Part shown: piece after piece, positions 13,742-22,381 of the stretch
Position numbering within the stretch: the stretch's first letter is position 1
Layout of the letters: every line of letters begins with the position of its first letter
Assembly (NCBI GenBank): GCA_035631115.1
Contig: DASQJJ010000056.1
Location: 1-37,167 of the forward strand
Length of the DNA: 37,167 nt
From: DASQJJ01 sp035631115
Lineage (GTDB): Bacteria; Patescibacteriota; Microgenomatia; Levybacterales; UBA12049
Direction of reading: 5' to 3'
Translations under genes and position numbers: made by a program
The notes under the pieces: model-generated
What the model saw: the letters and a program-made list of their open reading frames with translations, nothing else
What the model was told of the DNA's origin: nothing
Database searches by the model: none

Positions 13742-16567
13742 ATGGTTCTTAATTTTTTCTCCAAACTATTTGATTCCAACGAAAAAGAAATACAAAAGTT
13801 TCTTCCTCTTATTGATGAGATTAATTCTCTAGAGAAGAAGATGCAAAAACTAAAAGATACTGATTTTGCAAAAAAAACAAAAGAATTAAAAGAAAGAGTT
13901 GCAAGTGGCGAATCACTCGACCTTCTTCTTCCTGAAAGTTTTGCATTGTCCCGAGAAGCAGCAAGGCGAAGTATTGGACAACGTCATTACGACGTACAGC
14001 TTATGGCAGCAATTGCATTGTCTCAAGGAAAAATTGCTGAGCAAAAAACAGGAGAAGGTAAAACGCTTTCTGCTGTTCCGGCATTATTTCTGCATAGTCT
14101 CACTGGGAAAAATGTTCATTTGGTTACGGTAAATGATTATTTAGCAAGAAGAGATGCAGGGTGGATGGGGCCAGTATTTCATCTCCTTGGTGTTAGTGTA
14201 AGTGCACTTATTAGTGAAGAATCTTTTCTCTACGATCCATCATTCAAAAACCCTCAAGTATCAGATCCACGTCTTGTCCATCTAAAGCCCGTTAGTAGGC
14301 AAGAGGCGTATAAAGCAGATATTGTGTATGGTATTAATTCAGAATTTGGATTCGATTACCTAAGGGACAACATGGCTCAAGATATTGCCCAAGTAAGTCA
14401 ACGAGGACATTACTTTGCAATTGTTGACGAGGTAGACTCTGTCCTTATTGACGAAGCACGTACGCCGCATATTATTTCTGCTCCAGACGAAGTACCAACA
14501 CAAAAATATTATGAATATGCAAAAGTTGTAGAAAAGTTAAGTGGCGATACAGACTACAAAATAGATGAAAAATTAAAGACTGCACATCTCACAGAACACG
14601 GTCTTGCAAAAATAGAAAAATTATATGGTGTTGCAAATATTTATGAAAAAGATTTTGATACTGTTTATCATTTGGAAGCTGCATTAAAGGCAAGGACACT
14701 GTTTCATAAAGAAAAGGAATATATTGTAAAAGACAACGAAGTTATTCTTGTCGACGAGTTTACTGGTCGTCTTATGGTTGGGAGAAGACTCTCAGAGGGA
14801 CTTCATCAGGCAATAGAAGCAAAAGAAAATGTTCCTATTCAAAAAGAATCCAAAACACTTGCAACTGTTTCTTTGCAAAATTATTTTAGAATGTATGAAA
14901 AATTAGGAGGTATGACTGGTACTGCAGTAACAGAGGCAGAAGAATTTAGCAAAATTTACAAATTAGATGTTGTTGTTATTCCAACCAACAATCCAATTGC
15001 AAGAAAAGATTTTTCAGACGCAGTATATAAGACAACATCTGCCAAAATAACGGCAGTTGTTGAAGAAATCGCAACTGTCCATAAAACAGGTCAACCAATT
15101 TTAGTTGGTACTACATCTATCGAGAAAAATGAAATCCTCTCATCTCTTCTTAAGAGAAAAGGGATAGCTCATACAATGCTTAATGCAAAAAACCATCTTA
15201 AGGAAGCAGAAATTATTGCAAAAGCAGGAGAAAAGGGCGCCGTAACTGTTGCAACGAATATGGCAGGAAGAGGAGTTGATATTGTTTTGGGTGGACAACC
15301 AGGAGAGACAGCAACAGCAATAAAAAAATGGCAAAAATCCCATGACGAAGTAATTGCTTTAGGTGGACTATACATTATTGGTACAGAAAGACATGAATCC
15401 CGACGTATCGACAACCAGCTTCGGGGCCGCGCAGGTCGTCAAGGAGACCCAGGGACCTCTAAATTCTTTGTGTCGTTGGACGATGAAATAATGCGTCTTT
15501 TTGGCGGGGATACTATTGCAGGACTTATGACGCGCTTTAACATGCCCGATGACACGCCGTTAGAACATCCACTTGTTAGTCGTGCAATTGAGTCAGCGCA
15601 AGTAAAGGTAGAAGGATTTAATTTTGACAGCAGAAAACATTTAGTAGAATACGACGATGTCTTAAATAAGCAACGGGAAATTATTTATGCTCTTCGAAGA
15701 AAAGCGTTGCAGCAGTCTGGAGAAGATGTCCTACAGCAAGAGATTCTTCAGAAAATTGACTCATCACTAGAGCAAATTATTCTAATGAGTGAGGCAAGTG
15801 AGTCTCAAGGACAAAATGCAAATGAAAAAATCATTGAAGAATTTGTCCAAATTATTCCATTTGACGATACGTCCCAAAAACAATTAAATGTTCAACTGCA
15901 GCAATTACATACCAGGGATGCAAAAGGAGAATTCCTTAAAAATTTAGCAAAAGACTTGTATGCTAATCGCGAGAAAGAATTAGGCAAAGACCTCATGAGG
16001 CAAATAGAAAAATACGTAGTCCTTTCTGTTGTAGATTCTCTCTGGGTAGACCATCTTGATGCAGTAGAAAATTTACGACAGGGCATAGGACTGCGAGGGT
16101 ATGGCCAACGAGACCCATTGGTTGAATATAAAAATGAAGCATTTCGAATGTTTGAGCAATTAGTTGCTGCAATAGATTCCGAGGTAGTACGAAGGATTTA
16201 TCGTATACAAGTGCAGCAGAATACTCCTGCAAATGGAGCACAACCTGCTGGAGAACACGAACATACCCATACACATAAAGACGGGACAGTTCATACATAC
16301 CGTCATTCTGGGGAAGAACCTGCGACAACTCCAGAATCGGTAACATCAAGCTCTCCCGTCATTGCAAGCGACCTGCCTGCCGGCCCGCTTCGCAGCGAGG
16401 CGAGCGAGGCAGGAGCGAAGCAATCTCAATCTGTTCCGGATTGGCTACAGCCAAAAAAGCCTGGGGAAAGTAAGCCTGTAGAGGCAAAGAAAGTAAAGAT
16501 AGGACGTAACGACCCGTGCTGGTGTGGAAGTGGAAAAAAATACAAGAAGTGTCATTACCCCAACTAG
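13742..16567 (+). CDS. secA: Preprotein translocase ATPase SecA
   Basis: The cytosolic motor that pushes unfolded preproteins through SecYEG. The 941-residue protein has Walker A KTGEGKTL, the DEVDSVLIDEARTP Walker B box, the GRAGRQGDPG helicase motif and the C-terminal zinc motif CWCGSGKKYKKCH. The helical scaffold segment (VVDSLWVDHLDAVENLRQGIGLRGYGQRDP, read in two parts) is intact. A His-rich stretch near 845-860 (EHEHTHTHKDG) precedes a dispersed palindromic repeat read in frame at about 872-897, between the scaffold and the zinc motif. The ATG at 13742 is chosen because upstream in-frame sequence is repeat; no SD. It converges with the methyltransferase gene 5 bp away. Confidence 0.95.
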   Translation: MVLNFFSKLFDSNEKEIQKFLPLIDEINSLEKKMQKLKDTDFAKKTKELKERVASGESLDLLLPESFALSREAARRSIGQRHYDVQLMAAIALSQGKIAEQKTGEGKTLSAVPALFLHSLTGKNVHLVTVNDYLARRDAGWMGPVFHLLGVSVSALISEESFLYDPSFKNPQVSDPRLVHLKPVSRQEAYKADIVYGINSEFGFDYLRDNMAQDIAQVSQRGHYFAIVDEVDSVLIDEARTPHIISAPDEVPTQKYYEYAKVVEKLSGDTDYKIDEKLKTAHLTEHGLAKIEKLYGVANIYEKDFDTVYHLEAALKARTLFHKEKEYIVKDNEVILVDEFTGRLMVGRRLSEGLHQAIEAKENVPIQKESKTLATVSLQNYFRMYEKLGGMTGTAVTEAEEFSKIYKLDVVVIPTNNPIARKDFSDAVYKTTSAKITAVVEEIATVHKTGQPILVGTTSIEKNEILSSLLKRKGIAHTMLNAKNHLKEAEIIAKAGEKGAVTVATNMAGRGVDIVLGGQPGETATAIKKWQKSHDEVIALGGLYIIGTERHESRRIDNQLRGRAGRQGDPGTSKFFVSLDDEIMRLFGGDTIAGLMTRFNMPDDTPLEHPLVSRAIESAQVKVEGFNFDSRKHLVEYDDVLNKQREIIYALRRKALQQSGEDVLQQEILQKIDSSLEQIILMSEASESQGQNANEKIIEEFVQIIPFDDTSQKQLNVQLQQLHTRDAKGEFLKNLAKDLYANREKELGKDLMRQIEKYVVLSVVDSLWVDHLDAVENLRQGIGLRGYGQRDPLVEYKNEAFRMFEQLVAAIDSEVVRRIYRIQVQQNTPANGAQPAGEHEHTHTHKDGTVHTYRHSGEEPATTPESVTSSSPVIASDLPAGPLRSEASEAGAKQSQSVPDWLQPKKPGESKPVEAKKVKIGRNDPCWCGSGKKYKKCHYPN
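16358..16432. repeat. Palindromic element inserted in frame in secA
   Basis: GTCATTGCAAGCGA at the left and AGCGAAGCAATCTCAATC at the right match the ends of a repeat common in intergenic DNA of many bacteria. ATTGC/GCAAT ends and CCTGCC/GGCAGG inner arms can pair. It is GC-rich against its neighbours and adds about 25 residues rich in Ala, Ser and Glu to the flexible C-terminal linker. Confidence 0.7.
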
Positions 16568-16572
16568 GTACT

Positions 16573-17271
16573 TTATTTTTTTGTTGCAGTAAGAATTAGA
16601 GAAATTCCCACAGGCATCTTTATATATCTCTCAATAATTTTTAAGACTGGCACTATTTTGTCAAATAAAATAACTTGATACGGCTTCATCTGGTGAGAGC
16701 TTTCAATTTTATCTCTCACAATCCAACTAAATAATCCAACAATATTAAAAAAATACAATGTTTCTAAAGTAAATCCTGATGCTTTTAATTTTTTAGATAA
16801 CTCATCTTTCTCATACCGTCTAAAATGTCCAAGATTATTGTCGAGTCTTGTATATGCAATTTTTTTTGCTGGAATAAGCAGGAGTAGTTTGCCACCTTTT
16901 TTTAACATTCTATACATATTAGCAAGTGCTTTTGCATCATCTTGTATATGCTCGAGTACATTAATCGCAATAATTGTTTTATATTTTCCTATATCACCTT
17001 TTTTTATTTTCCCTAAAACATTTAATGTTCGAATATCCGAAACAGTAGAATTGGAGAATTTCTTTTTTAGTTGCTTAACTAGCCCCGCATCGATGTCGGT
17101 AATCGTTACATTTTTTTTATTAACAAAATGCTTACTAATATTTCCTGTACCAGCACCTATCTCCAGGAGAGGTGTTCTAATAAGTGGCAAGAATTGTTCT
17201 GCAATCCAATTATTATAATTTTTTGCCTCCTCGAGAATTTCTAATGTGGAGATTCCTTGATACCTAATCAT
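16573..17271 (-). CDS. Class I SAM-dependent methyltransferase
   Basis: A 232-residue methyltransferase of the Methyltransf_11/UbiE-like type. It has motif I LLEIGAGTGNISKHF, the acidic residues of motif II (ITDID), motif III/IV TIIAINVLEHIQDD and a beta-strand KGGKLLLLIPA. After the Rossmann core a C-terminal hydrophobic segment (VGLFSWIVRD) and a basic tail suggest contact with membrane or lipid, so a lipid or glycan substrate is possible. The ATG at 17271 is chosen over the TTG at 17283 because the TTG lies inside the promoter -10 box. It is downstream of mgtA but has its own promoter. Confidence 0.75.
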   Translation of the reverse strand: MIRYQGISTLEILEEAKNYNNWIAEQFLPLIRTPLLEIGAGTGNISKHFVNKKNVTITDIDAGLVKQLKKKFSNSTVSDIRTLNVLGKIKKGDIGKYKTIIAINVLEHIQDDAKALANMYRMLKKGGKLLLLIPAKKIAYTRLDNNLGHFRRYEKDELSKKLKASGFTLETLYFFNIVGLFSWIVRDKIESSHQMKPYQVILFDKIVPVLKIIERYIKMPVGISLILTATKK

Positions 17272-17282
17272 AGATGGATACA

Positions 17283-17311
17283 ATAGTACAGTATGCGTGT
17301 ATTCGATACAA
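17283..17311 (-). promoter_or_regulatory. Promoter of the methyltransferase gene
   Basis: On the minus strand TTGTAT (17306-17311), a 17-bp spacer and TACTAT (17283-17288); the ATG at 17271 is 11 bases further, the same short distance as at the first gene. Confidence 0.55.
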
Positions 17312-17318
17312 GCTGGTA

Positions 17319-19772
17319 TTAGAGAGAATATTTTTTATAGAAAAATAATTTTGTTAGCTCTACACAGGTAAAGTAAAAAATAATTTCTGCAATAAGGATT
17401 ATCCAAAAAATTGCAGGGAGTGCTGTAAAAGCAAAATATTTTCCAAATGAAGTAAAGACAATGAGTGCTCCCGCTCCAATGGTAATAAGTGCACTCATAA
17501 TAAGATATTTGCTTGGTTTGCTTTTAAAGAAAGGGACAAAGTGAGTGCGGATTGCAAAAATAATAATTGTCTGGGTTATAAATGATTCCACAAACCACCC
17601 GGTACGAAATGCAGGGATTGATGCATGGAGGAAAAAAAGGAGTACACTAAAAGCAATAAGGTCAAATAAAGAGCTGAGTGGTCCAAAAACAAAAGTAAAT
17701 CTTTTAAGAAATCCAATAGACCATTCTTTTGGTTTTCGTACGGCAGATTCATCAACATTGTCCGATGGCACAGCAACTTGCGACAAGTCATACAAGAAAT
17801 CGATAAGAAGAATTTGTACAGGAAGAAGAGGGAGAAATGGTAAAAAAATCGATGCAATGGCAACACTCATCATGTTGCCAAAATTACTAGATAAACTCAT
17901 CATAATATATTTAAATGTATTCGCATATGTTTTTCTTCCTTCCAAAACCCCTGCAACAAGTACAGTAAGGCTTTTCCGCATTAAAATAATATCTGCAACA
18001 TCTTTTGCAATATCGCTTCCATTGTGGACAGAAATGCCAATATCTGCAGCCTTTAATGGGGGAGCATCATTAATACCATCCCCTAAAAAGCCAACTACAT
18101 GATTAAGATTTTTAAGTGCAACAATAATTCTTGCTTTTTGTTCTGGATCTAGCTGAGCGAAAATAGTTACGTCTTCTACCTTTTCTTGTAATTGTTTGTC
18201 AGAGAATTTTTCGATTTCTTCACCAGTTAAAATAGTTGTTGTTGGAATCCCTGCATCTTTACAGGATTTTTCTGCAACAAGGGCATTGTCTCCTGTAAGA
18301 ATTTTTGACTCAATTCCAAGAGACAATAACTTTTTAAGTGTTTCTGCAACAGTTTTTTTAACAGGATCTATAAAAATAAGATATCCTGAAAAAACCAAAT
18401 TTTTTTCATCTGAGGGAGAATAGCTCTCCTTTTTTTCAATTTCTTTCTGTGCAAGTGCAATTACGCGAAACCCTTTGTGTGCCAATTCCTCTGCCCTTTT
18501 TTTAAGAGTAGATAGTTGATGAGAAGATATTTTTACTATTTTTCCGCCTTTTTCGAAATGCGAAACATTCTCAAGAATTTTTTGTGGTGCTCCTTTTGTA
18601 ATAAGTTGATAGGAATTTTTTGTATCTTTAAGTATAATAGACAACTTTTTTCTTTCAAAATCAAAAGGTATCTCATCTACTTTAGTACGTCCTTTTGTTT
18701 CAAGGGGAGATAAGTAAGACAAGACAGCATGGTCCAGTGGATTTTTAAATCCTGACTGAAAATGACTATTTAACTTCGCCAAAAAAAGAATTGAATCATT
18801 TTTTTCTGCATTTGCATCCTCAAAGGAAGAGAGAGTAATATTATTTTCTGTAATGGTCCCTGTTTTATCCATACATAAAATATCCATACTTCCCAAATTT
18901 TGAATACCTGGCAGGAATTTTACGATAACTTCTTTTTCTTCCATTTTTATAGCGCCCCTAGATAAAGAAACAGAAATAATGACCGGCATCAACTCAGGTG
19001 CAAGTCCAACTGCTAAAGCAACGGCAAAAAGGAATGAGGAAAAGAAGTTGTGATGAAATAATGCATTAACACCGAAAACAAAAAGAGCGAGAACCAACAC
19101 AAGGCGAAGGATTAGCATACTAAAGCTATTTAATTCTTTGTCAAATTCTGTTTGTGGCTTTTGTTGAATAATTTTCTCCGAAAGTTTTCCAATTTGCGTA
19201 TTTCTTCCTATTGCTATTACAACCCCTTTTGCTTGCCCAGATACAATATGTGTTCCAGCAAAAACAGAAGTTGTATGGTTGCCTTCTCCAGAGGTTTTTA
19301 TGTGTTTTTCAACAGGGTAGGACTCTCCGGTTAGTGACGACTCGTCAACAGACAATTCATTTGTTTCTAAAAGCTGACAATCTGCAGGGACCAAATCTCC
19401 TGCAGAAAGAATAACAACGTCATCAATAGTTATATGAGTAAAAGGAATTTCTTTTTGCTCCCCATCTCTTATAACTGTTGCAGTAAGGGTAACTTTGCTT
19501 TTTAGTCTATTTGCTGCATTTTCTGCTTTATAATGCTGGAAAAAGCTTATGAGACCACTTGCAACGACAATTGTAAAAATAATAACAAAATTGGGAATAT
19601 CTCCGAGAAATGCGCTAATAAGGCTTGCTCCCAAGAGAAGAAGAATAAGTGGGCTAAAAAAGCTCTTAAAAAGCTCTTTAAAAAGGAAAAAACGACTCTT
19701 TTCGGCTAAGACATTTTTGCCGTATCGGGAGAGTCTTTCTTGTACTTCTCTTTCAGAGAGTCCTTCACTCAT
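17319..19772 (-). CDS. mgtA: P-type ATPase, magnesium-transporter (MgtA) type
   Basis: An 817-residue membrane ATPase. It has the actuator loop SLTGESYPVEKH, phosphorylation site CMDKTGTITEN, nucleotide-binding KGAPQ, hinge GDGINDAPPLKAADIGISV and about ten membrane spans (two pairs before the P-domain, six after). The C-terminal GWFVESFITQTIIIFAIRT resembles the MgtA/MgtB (P3B) family more than Ca2+ pumps, so Mg2+ uptake is the best reading; other divalent ions are possible. It is somewhat shorter than enteric MgtA (about 900), mostly at the cytosolic N-terminus. Its -10 box lies in the last codons of the upstream rsmB-like gene, 4 bp away. Confidence 0.85.
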   Translation of the reverse strand: MSEGLSEREVQERLSRYGKNVLAEKSRFFLFKELFKSFFSPLILLLLGASLISAFLGDIPNFVIIFTIVVASGLISFFQHYKAENAANRLKSKVTLTATVIRDGEQKEIPFTHITIDDVVILSAGDLVPADCQLLETNELSVDESSLTGESYPVEKHIKTSGEGNHTTSVFAGTHIVSGQAKGVVIAIGRNTQIGKLSEKIIQQKPQTEFDKELNSFSMLILRLVLVLALFVFGVNALFHHNFFSSFLFAVALAVGLAPELMPVIISVSLSRGAIKMEEKEVIVKFLPGIQNLGSMDILCMDKTGTITENNITLSSFEDANAEKNDSILFLAKLNSHFQSGFKNPLDHAVLSYLSPLETKGRTKVDEIPFDFERKKLSIILKDTKNSYQLITKGAPQKILENVSHFEKGGKIVKISSHQLSTLKKRAEELAHKGFRVIALAQKEIEKKESYSPSDEKNLVFSGYLIFIDPVKKTVAETLKKLLSLGIESKILTGDNALVAEKSCKDAGIPTTTILTGEEIEKFSDKQLQEKVEDVTIFAQLDPEQKARIIVALKNLNHVVGFLGDGINDAPPLKAADIGISVHNGSDIAKDVADIILMRKSLTVLVAGVLEGRKTYANTFKYIMMSLSSNFGNMMSVAIASIFLPFLPLLPVQILLIDFLYDLSQVAVPSDNVDESAVRKPKEWSIGFLKRFTFVFGPLSSLFDLIAFSVLLFFLHASIPAFRTGWFVESFITQTIIIFAIRTHFVPFFKSKPSKYLIMSALITIGAGALIVFTSFGKYFAFTALPAIFWIILIAEIIFYFTCVELTKLFFYKKYSL

Positions 19773-19776
19773 ACTA

Positions 19777-20745
19777 TTAGTATAGAATGTTTGGAGAAAC
19801 TTTTCTCAACTTTGCTATAAAAAATCCTTCCATATCTTTCGTTGGGTAGATTCGTACTGTTTTGGAGAGGGATGTATCAAATATTTTATTTTTGTACTGT
19901 GTGAGTCCCTTGTCTGTTGGTAAATCTTTTATTATAATTTCATCTAATTCGACTGCACCTTTTTCTTTTTTAAGTATCCAATTGATAACTTCTTCGTTCT
20001 CCTCTGGCGAGAGTGTACAGGTACTATAAATAATAGTGCCTCCAACTCGCGTTGCGCTTACAGCGCTTCGTATAAGCCATTTTTGCATTTCTGAAAGCTG
20101 CTTTACTTTTCCTGGAGTCCAGTCTTGATAGGTTTTGGGGTCTTCAATAAAAAATCTCCCTTCCATACTGCATGGGACATCTACCAGTACTCGGTCAAAG
20201 TATTCTGGATACTTCTTCCATAAGAATTCTCCAGGAAGGGACAATACTTGGGCATTGGTAACTCCTTGCATTTGCAAATTAGCAGATAAGCGGAAATTGC
20301 GTATTCTACTTTTGTCGTTGGCGATAAGCGTACCGGTATTTTTCATATAAGCTGCAATTTGGGTTGTTTTACTACCAGGAGCAGCAGTCATATCTAAAAT
20401 AATTTCATTGGGTTGAGGGTCAAGGATAAGTGGGGGAATCATGCTCGAAAGGCTTTGGACATACAAATACCCTTCTTTATAGAATTTTGTTTCTGCCAAG
20501 ACTTTTTGGGGCACATTTTTTAGAATAAATGCGTCTTTGTACCAAGGGACTCTTTCTGTCTCTATGGCTAATAGCTTTAGTTCTTTTTCCAACTCGTCAG
20601 CAGTTATTTTTAAGGTATTAGCTCGAAAGGTAGATGGTTTTCTTTGCAAGAAAGACTCCAAAACAGATTGCTTTTTGTCCTGTGGAACAAAATCATCCAG
20701 CTTTTCTAAGAATTTTTCAGGAAGTACGTTCCAATGCTGTTGCAT
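19777..20745 (-). CDS. RNA m5C methyltransferase (RsmB/NSUN family)
   Basis: A 322-residue 5-methylcytosine RNA methyltransferase. It has the SAM motif DMTAAPGSKTTQIA, the motif IV Cys in DVPCSMEGRF and the catalytic motif VI Cys in YSTCTLSPEENEE; both cysteines needed for this mechanism are present. The N-terminal 60 residues (KFLEKLDDF, RANTLKIT) match the RNA-binding front part of the family. It lacks the RsmB NusB-like N-terminus and a YebU-type C-terminal extension, so rRNA versus tRNA as target is undecided. A longer start at 20880 would run through the dispersed element 20764-20910; the ATG at 20745, six bases after TATAAT, is clearly better. Confidence 0.85.
   Translation of the reverse strand: MQQHWNVLPEKFLEKLDDFVPQDKKQSVLESFLQRKPSTFRANTLKITADELEKELKLLAIETERVPWYKDAFILKNVPQKVLAETKFYKEGYLYVQSLSSMIPPLILDPQPNEIILDMTAAPGSKTTQIAAYMKNTGTLIANDKSRIRNFRLSANLQMQGVTNAQVLSLPGEFLWKKYPEYFDRVLVDVPCSMEGRFFIEDPKTYQDWTPGKVKQLSEMQKWLIRSAVSATRVGGTIIYSTCTLSPEENEEVINWILKKEKGAVELDEIIIKDLPTDKGLTQYKNKIFDTSLSKTVRIYPTKDMEGFFIAKLRKVSPNILY
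19779..19809 (-). promoter_or_regulatory. Leaderless-type promoter of mgtA
   Basis: On the minus strand TTGAGA (19804-19809), 19 bp and TATACT (19779-19784), then exactly six bases to the ATG at 19772. It is located within the end of the neighbouring coding sequence. Confidence 0.6.
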
Positions 20746-20751
20746 CCAATG

Positions 20752-20757
20752 ATTATA
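20752..20757 (-). promoter_or_regulatory. TATAAT six bases before the rsmB-like start
   Basis: A consensus -10 on the minus strand ends six bases before the ATG at 20745, predicting a leaderless mRNA. The dispersed element begins only seven bases upstream of the -10, so any -35 region lies within it; no TTGACA-like hexamer is visible there. Confidence 0.6.
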
Positions 20758-20763
20758 GCACGA

Positions 20764-20910
20764 AGCAGTCAGCAGTCTACCCAATTTCAGGGTGACGTTC
20801 GCTCCAAGCTCACTAAATGTAATTTGACTACCAGATCGTCCAAGACAGTAAAAATATTGCGCAGTCAAATTCCAATTCACCTGAGAATTGGGAATAGCCT
20901 ACTGCCTGCT
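20764..20910. repeat. Dispersed 147-bp inverted-repeat element, copy B
   Basis: The left end 20764-20790 matches the reverse complement of 20881-20910, and the inner arms 20821-20829 and 20863-20871 pair perfectly. It aligns with copy A (27-170). At least five base pairs differ between the copies with both partners changed. The left-arm motif AGTCTACCCAATTTC (20774-20788) occurs again inverted at 21027-21041. Confidence 0.78.
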
Positions 20911-20941
20911 AATGTGAAAGTCGTGCAGATTATAAATTATG

Positions 20942-21041
20942 GAGGGGTGACGTGAGATCGGGGGGCCCCATGGCCGGGGTTCCCTTGTGGGTGGCGGGGC
21001 TGTCGAGCGGCAGGACCCCGACAAAAGAAATTGGGTAGACT
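20942..21041 (+). ncRNA. Candidate structured RNA, very GC-rich
   Basis: By my count 60 of the 80 bases in 20941-21020 are G or C, in otherwise AT-rich DNA. On the plus strand GGGGGCCCC (20961-20969) pairs with GGGGTTCCC (20976-20984), nine pairs with two G-U, and CGGGGCTG (20995-21002) pairs with CAG-ga-CCCCG (21011-21020). TATAAA at 20931-20936 could start a transcript near 20942. The 3' end is a guess, set at the inverted motif. I found no SRP, RNase P, tmRNA, 6S or tRNA signature. It may be a free RNA, a long leader for the 21086 gene, or part of the neighbouring mobile element. No convincing protein frame covers it. Confidence 0.35.
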
Positions 21042-21073
21042 GGTGGTTGCCTTTCTCTTATTGTCCGATGTGC

Positions 21074-21079
21074 TATTAT
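21074..21079 (+). promoter_or_regulatory. TATTAT six bases before the secreted-protein gene
   Basis: TATTAT ends exactly six bases before the ATG at 21086, again the leaderless spacing. No clear -35 is visible (TTGCCT at 21047 is too far). Confidence 0.45.
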
Positions 21080-21085
21080 AAAGCT

Positions 21086-21985
21086 ATGTTTTTCTTTGGG
21101 AAAAAGATAGCTAAGAAGAAAGTGTCCCACTTTGAGACGCTTTCCGAGAAGTGGACTGCACGACACAGGGGTATTCAGGAAAAAATTTGGGAGAAGCATC
21201 AAAGAGCATTACAAAATTTTAAAGAAAAATCCAAGCAATTTGCCGCATCATCTTTAGCAGGACTTATGCTTATGGCATCTCCTGGTGTGGCTATGACTTC
21301 CTCTGCGGCTGCAGCAACAGCTGTGAAGGAAAAACCTTTTATAGACTTAGACAAATCTACCTCGCTTCTTTTGGATTTACAATCCTTTCTTCCCAAAACA
21401 GTCGAGCCTCTTACCAAAGAGCAGGAGCAGCAGATTGGAGATTTACTTACCACAAGACTTGGTGCAACAGTAAGTGCAGAATTGAATGGCAAAAGGCTCA
21501 ATAGGTCGTACGGAAATATTGGGCAAGAGCAGCACCTAGCTAGGTATCCCGGAGATACCATAGATACGCATTTTTCATCAGGTGAGGATGCGCAAAAATA
21601 CTATGAATATGGTATGGCTCCTGGACTTGGTGCCTATGGGTATTTTGCAAAATCCAGTTCTATGACAGAGGAAGAATCATCTCGCGAGAAGTATTACATT
21701 GCTGTTCAAACATTCCTGGCCCCAGGATACTTGGAGCATACAAAAGAAATGAATGAATTCTTTGCGTATCATAAGATGTTAGTTGTAAATCCAGACAATG
21801 GCAAAGCAATAGTTGTTGTTATTGGAGATGCGGGTCCTGCGGAATGGACAGGGAAAAGTCTGGGTGGATCTCCAGAAGTTATGAAGTATTTAGAAAGAGT
21901 CGACGGAGCACAAAAAGGACCAGTAGTATATTTCTTTGTTGATGATCCAAATAATACGATTCCTTTAGGCCCAGTAGAGTTATAA
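21086..21985 (+). CDS. Secreted or membrane-anchored protein, barrel-like C-terminus
   Basis: A 299-residue protein I do not recognise with confidence. The first 50 residues are strongly basic and helical (FFFGKKIAKKK, EKIWEKHQRAL), followed by a hydrophobic segment SLAGLMLMASPGVAM and an Ala-rich stretch, reading as a signal or anchor with a long cytosolic front. The outer part carries GKRLNRSYGNIGQEQHL and, near the C-terminus, NPDNGKAIVVVIGDAGPAEWTGKSL (read in two parts), which resembles the double-psi barrel core of RlpA/3D-type wall proteins. A cell-envelope role is inferred. A longer GTG start at 20987 would run through the GC-rich block and is rejected. Confidence 0.6.
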   Translation: MFFFGKKIAKKKVSHFETLSEKWTARHRGIQEKIWEKHQRALQNFKEKSKQFAASSLAGLMLMASPGVAMTSSAAAATAVKEKPFIDLDKSTSLLLDLQSFLPKTVEPLTKEQEQQIGDLLTTRLGATVSAELNGKRLNRSYGNIGQEQHLARYPGDTIDTHFSSGEDAQKYYEYGMAPGLGAYGYFAKSSSMTEEESSREKYYIAVQTFLAPGYLEHTKEMNEFFAYHKMLVVNPDNGKAIVVVIGDAGPAEWTGKSLGGSPEVMKYLERVDGAQKGPVVYFFVDDPNNTIPLGPVEL

Positions 21986-22046
21986 TGAGAATAGTTCATG
22001 GAAAAATTACGACGAACGATGAACGAATAACCAATAACTAATTAAT

Positions 22047-22373
22047 ATGACATTACATTTTTACAGCAAATTAGTCACAACAGATTCCTTAGTAGAGGCT
22101 CTGAATGAATTAGAGTTAACCGACGAGCAGCGTTCGCACTTATTGGGAATTGTTGAGTCGAGTCTTCATCATGCAATTCTAGATGCAATTCTTTCTGAAT
22201 TATCAGACGAGGATAAACAAGTATTTCTTTCGTATGTCACAGAAGACGACCATAAAAAGATTTGGGATTTCCTTAATAAAAAAATAGATAAAATAGAAGA
22301 AAAAATATCTCAGACAGCAGAAGGATTAAAAAAAGAATTACACCAAGATATCAAAGAAACAAAAGGAAATTGA
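22047..22373 (+). CDS. Small helical protein, function unknown
   Basis: A 108-residue soluble, acidic, nearly all-helical protein. The N-terminal half (LTDEQRSHLLGIVESSLHHAILDAIL) looks like a small helical bundle; the C-terminal 40 residues (KIDKIEEKISQTAEGLKKEL) form a likely coiled coil. There is no membrane segment or catalytic motif. It follows the secreted-protein gene by 61 bp of low-complexity sequence with no SD. It ends in TGA, consistent with TGA as a stop. It could be a partner or adaptor of the pilus or ABC proteins nearby, but nothing in the sequence shows this. Confidence 0.6.
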   Translation: MTLHFYSKLVTTDSLVEALNELELTDEQRSHLLGIVESSLHHAILDAILSELSDEDKQVFLSYVTEDDHKKIWDFLNKKIDKIEEKISQTAEGLKKELHQDIKETKGN

Positions 22374-22381
22374 CGCGTCAG

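Noticed and set aside
20746..20880. N-terminal extension of the rsmB-like protein to 20880
   Set aside because: The extra 45 codons are the dispersed element read by chance; the family N-terminus begins at the ATG at 20745.
20941..21024. SRP RNA, RNase P RNA, tmRNA, 6S RNA or tRNA in the GC-rich block
   Set aside because: None of the conserved cores is present: no GGAA/AGCAG pair of SRP, no GAGGAAAGUC or ACAGAAA of RNase P, no tRNA T-loop or tmRNA ends.
20987..21085. N-terminal extension of the secreted protein from a GTG at 20987
   Set aside because: It would translate the GC-rich hairpin region into an atypical Trp/Cys-rich stretch. The ATG at 21086 with a -10 box six bases upstream explains the gene better.
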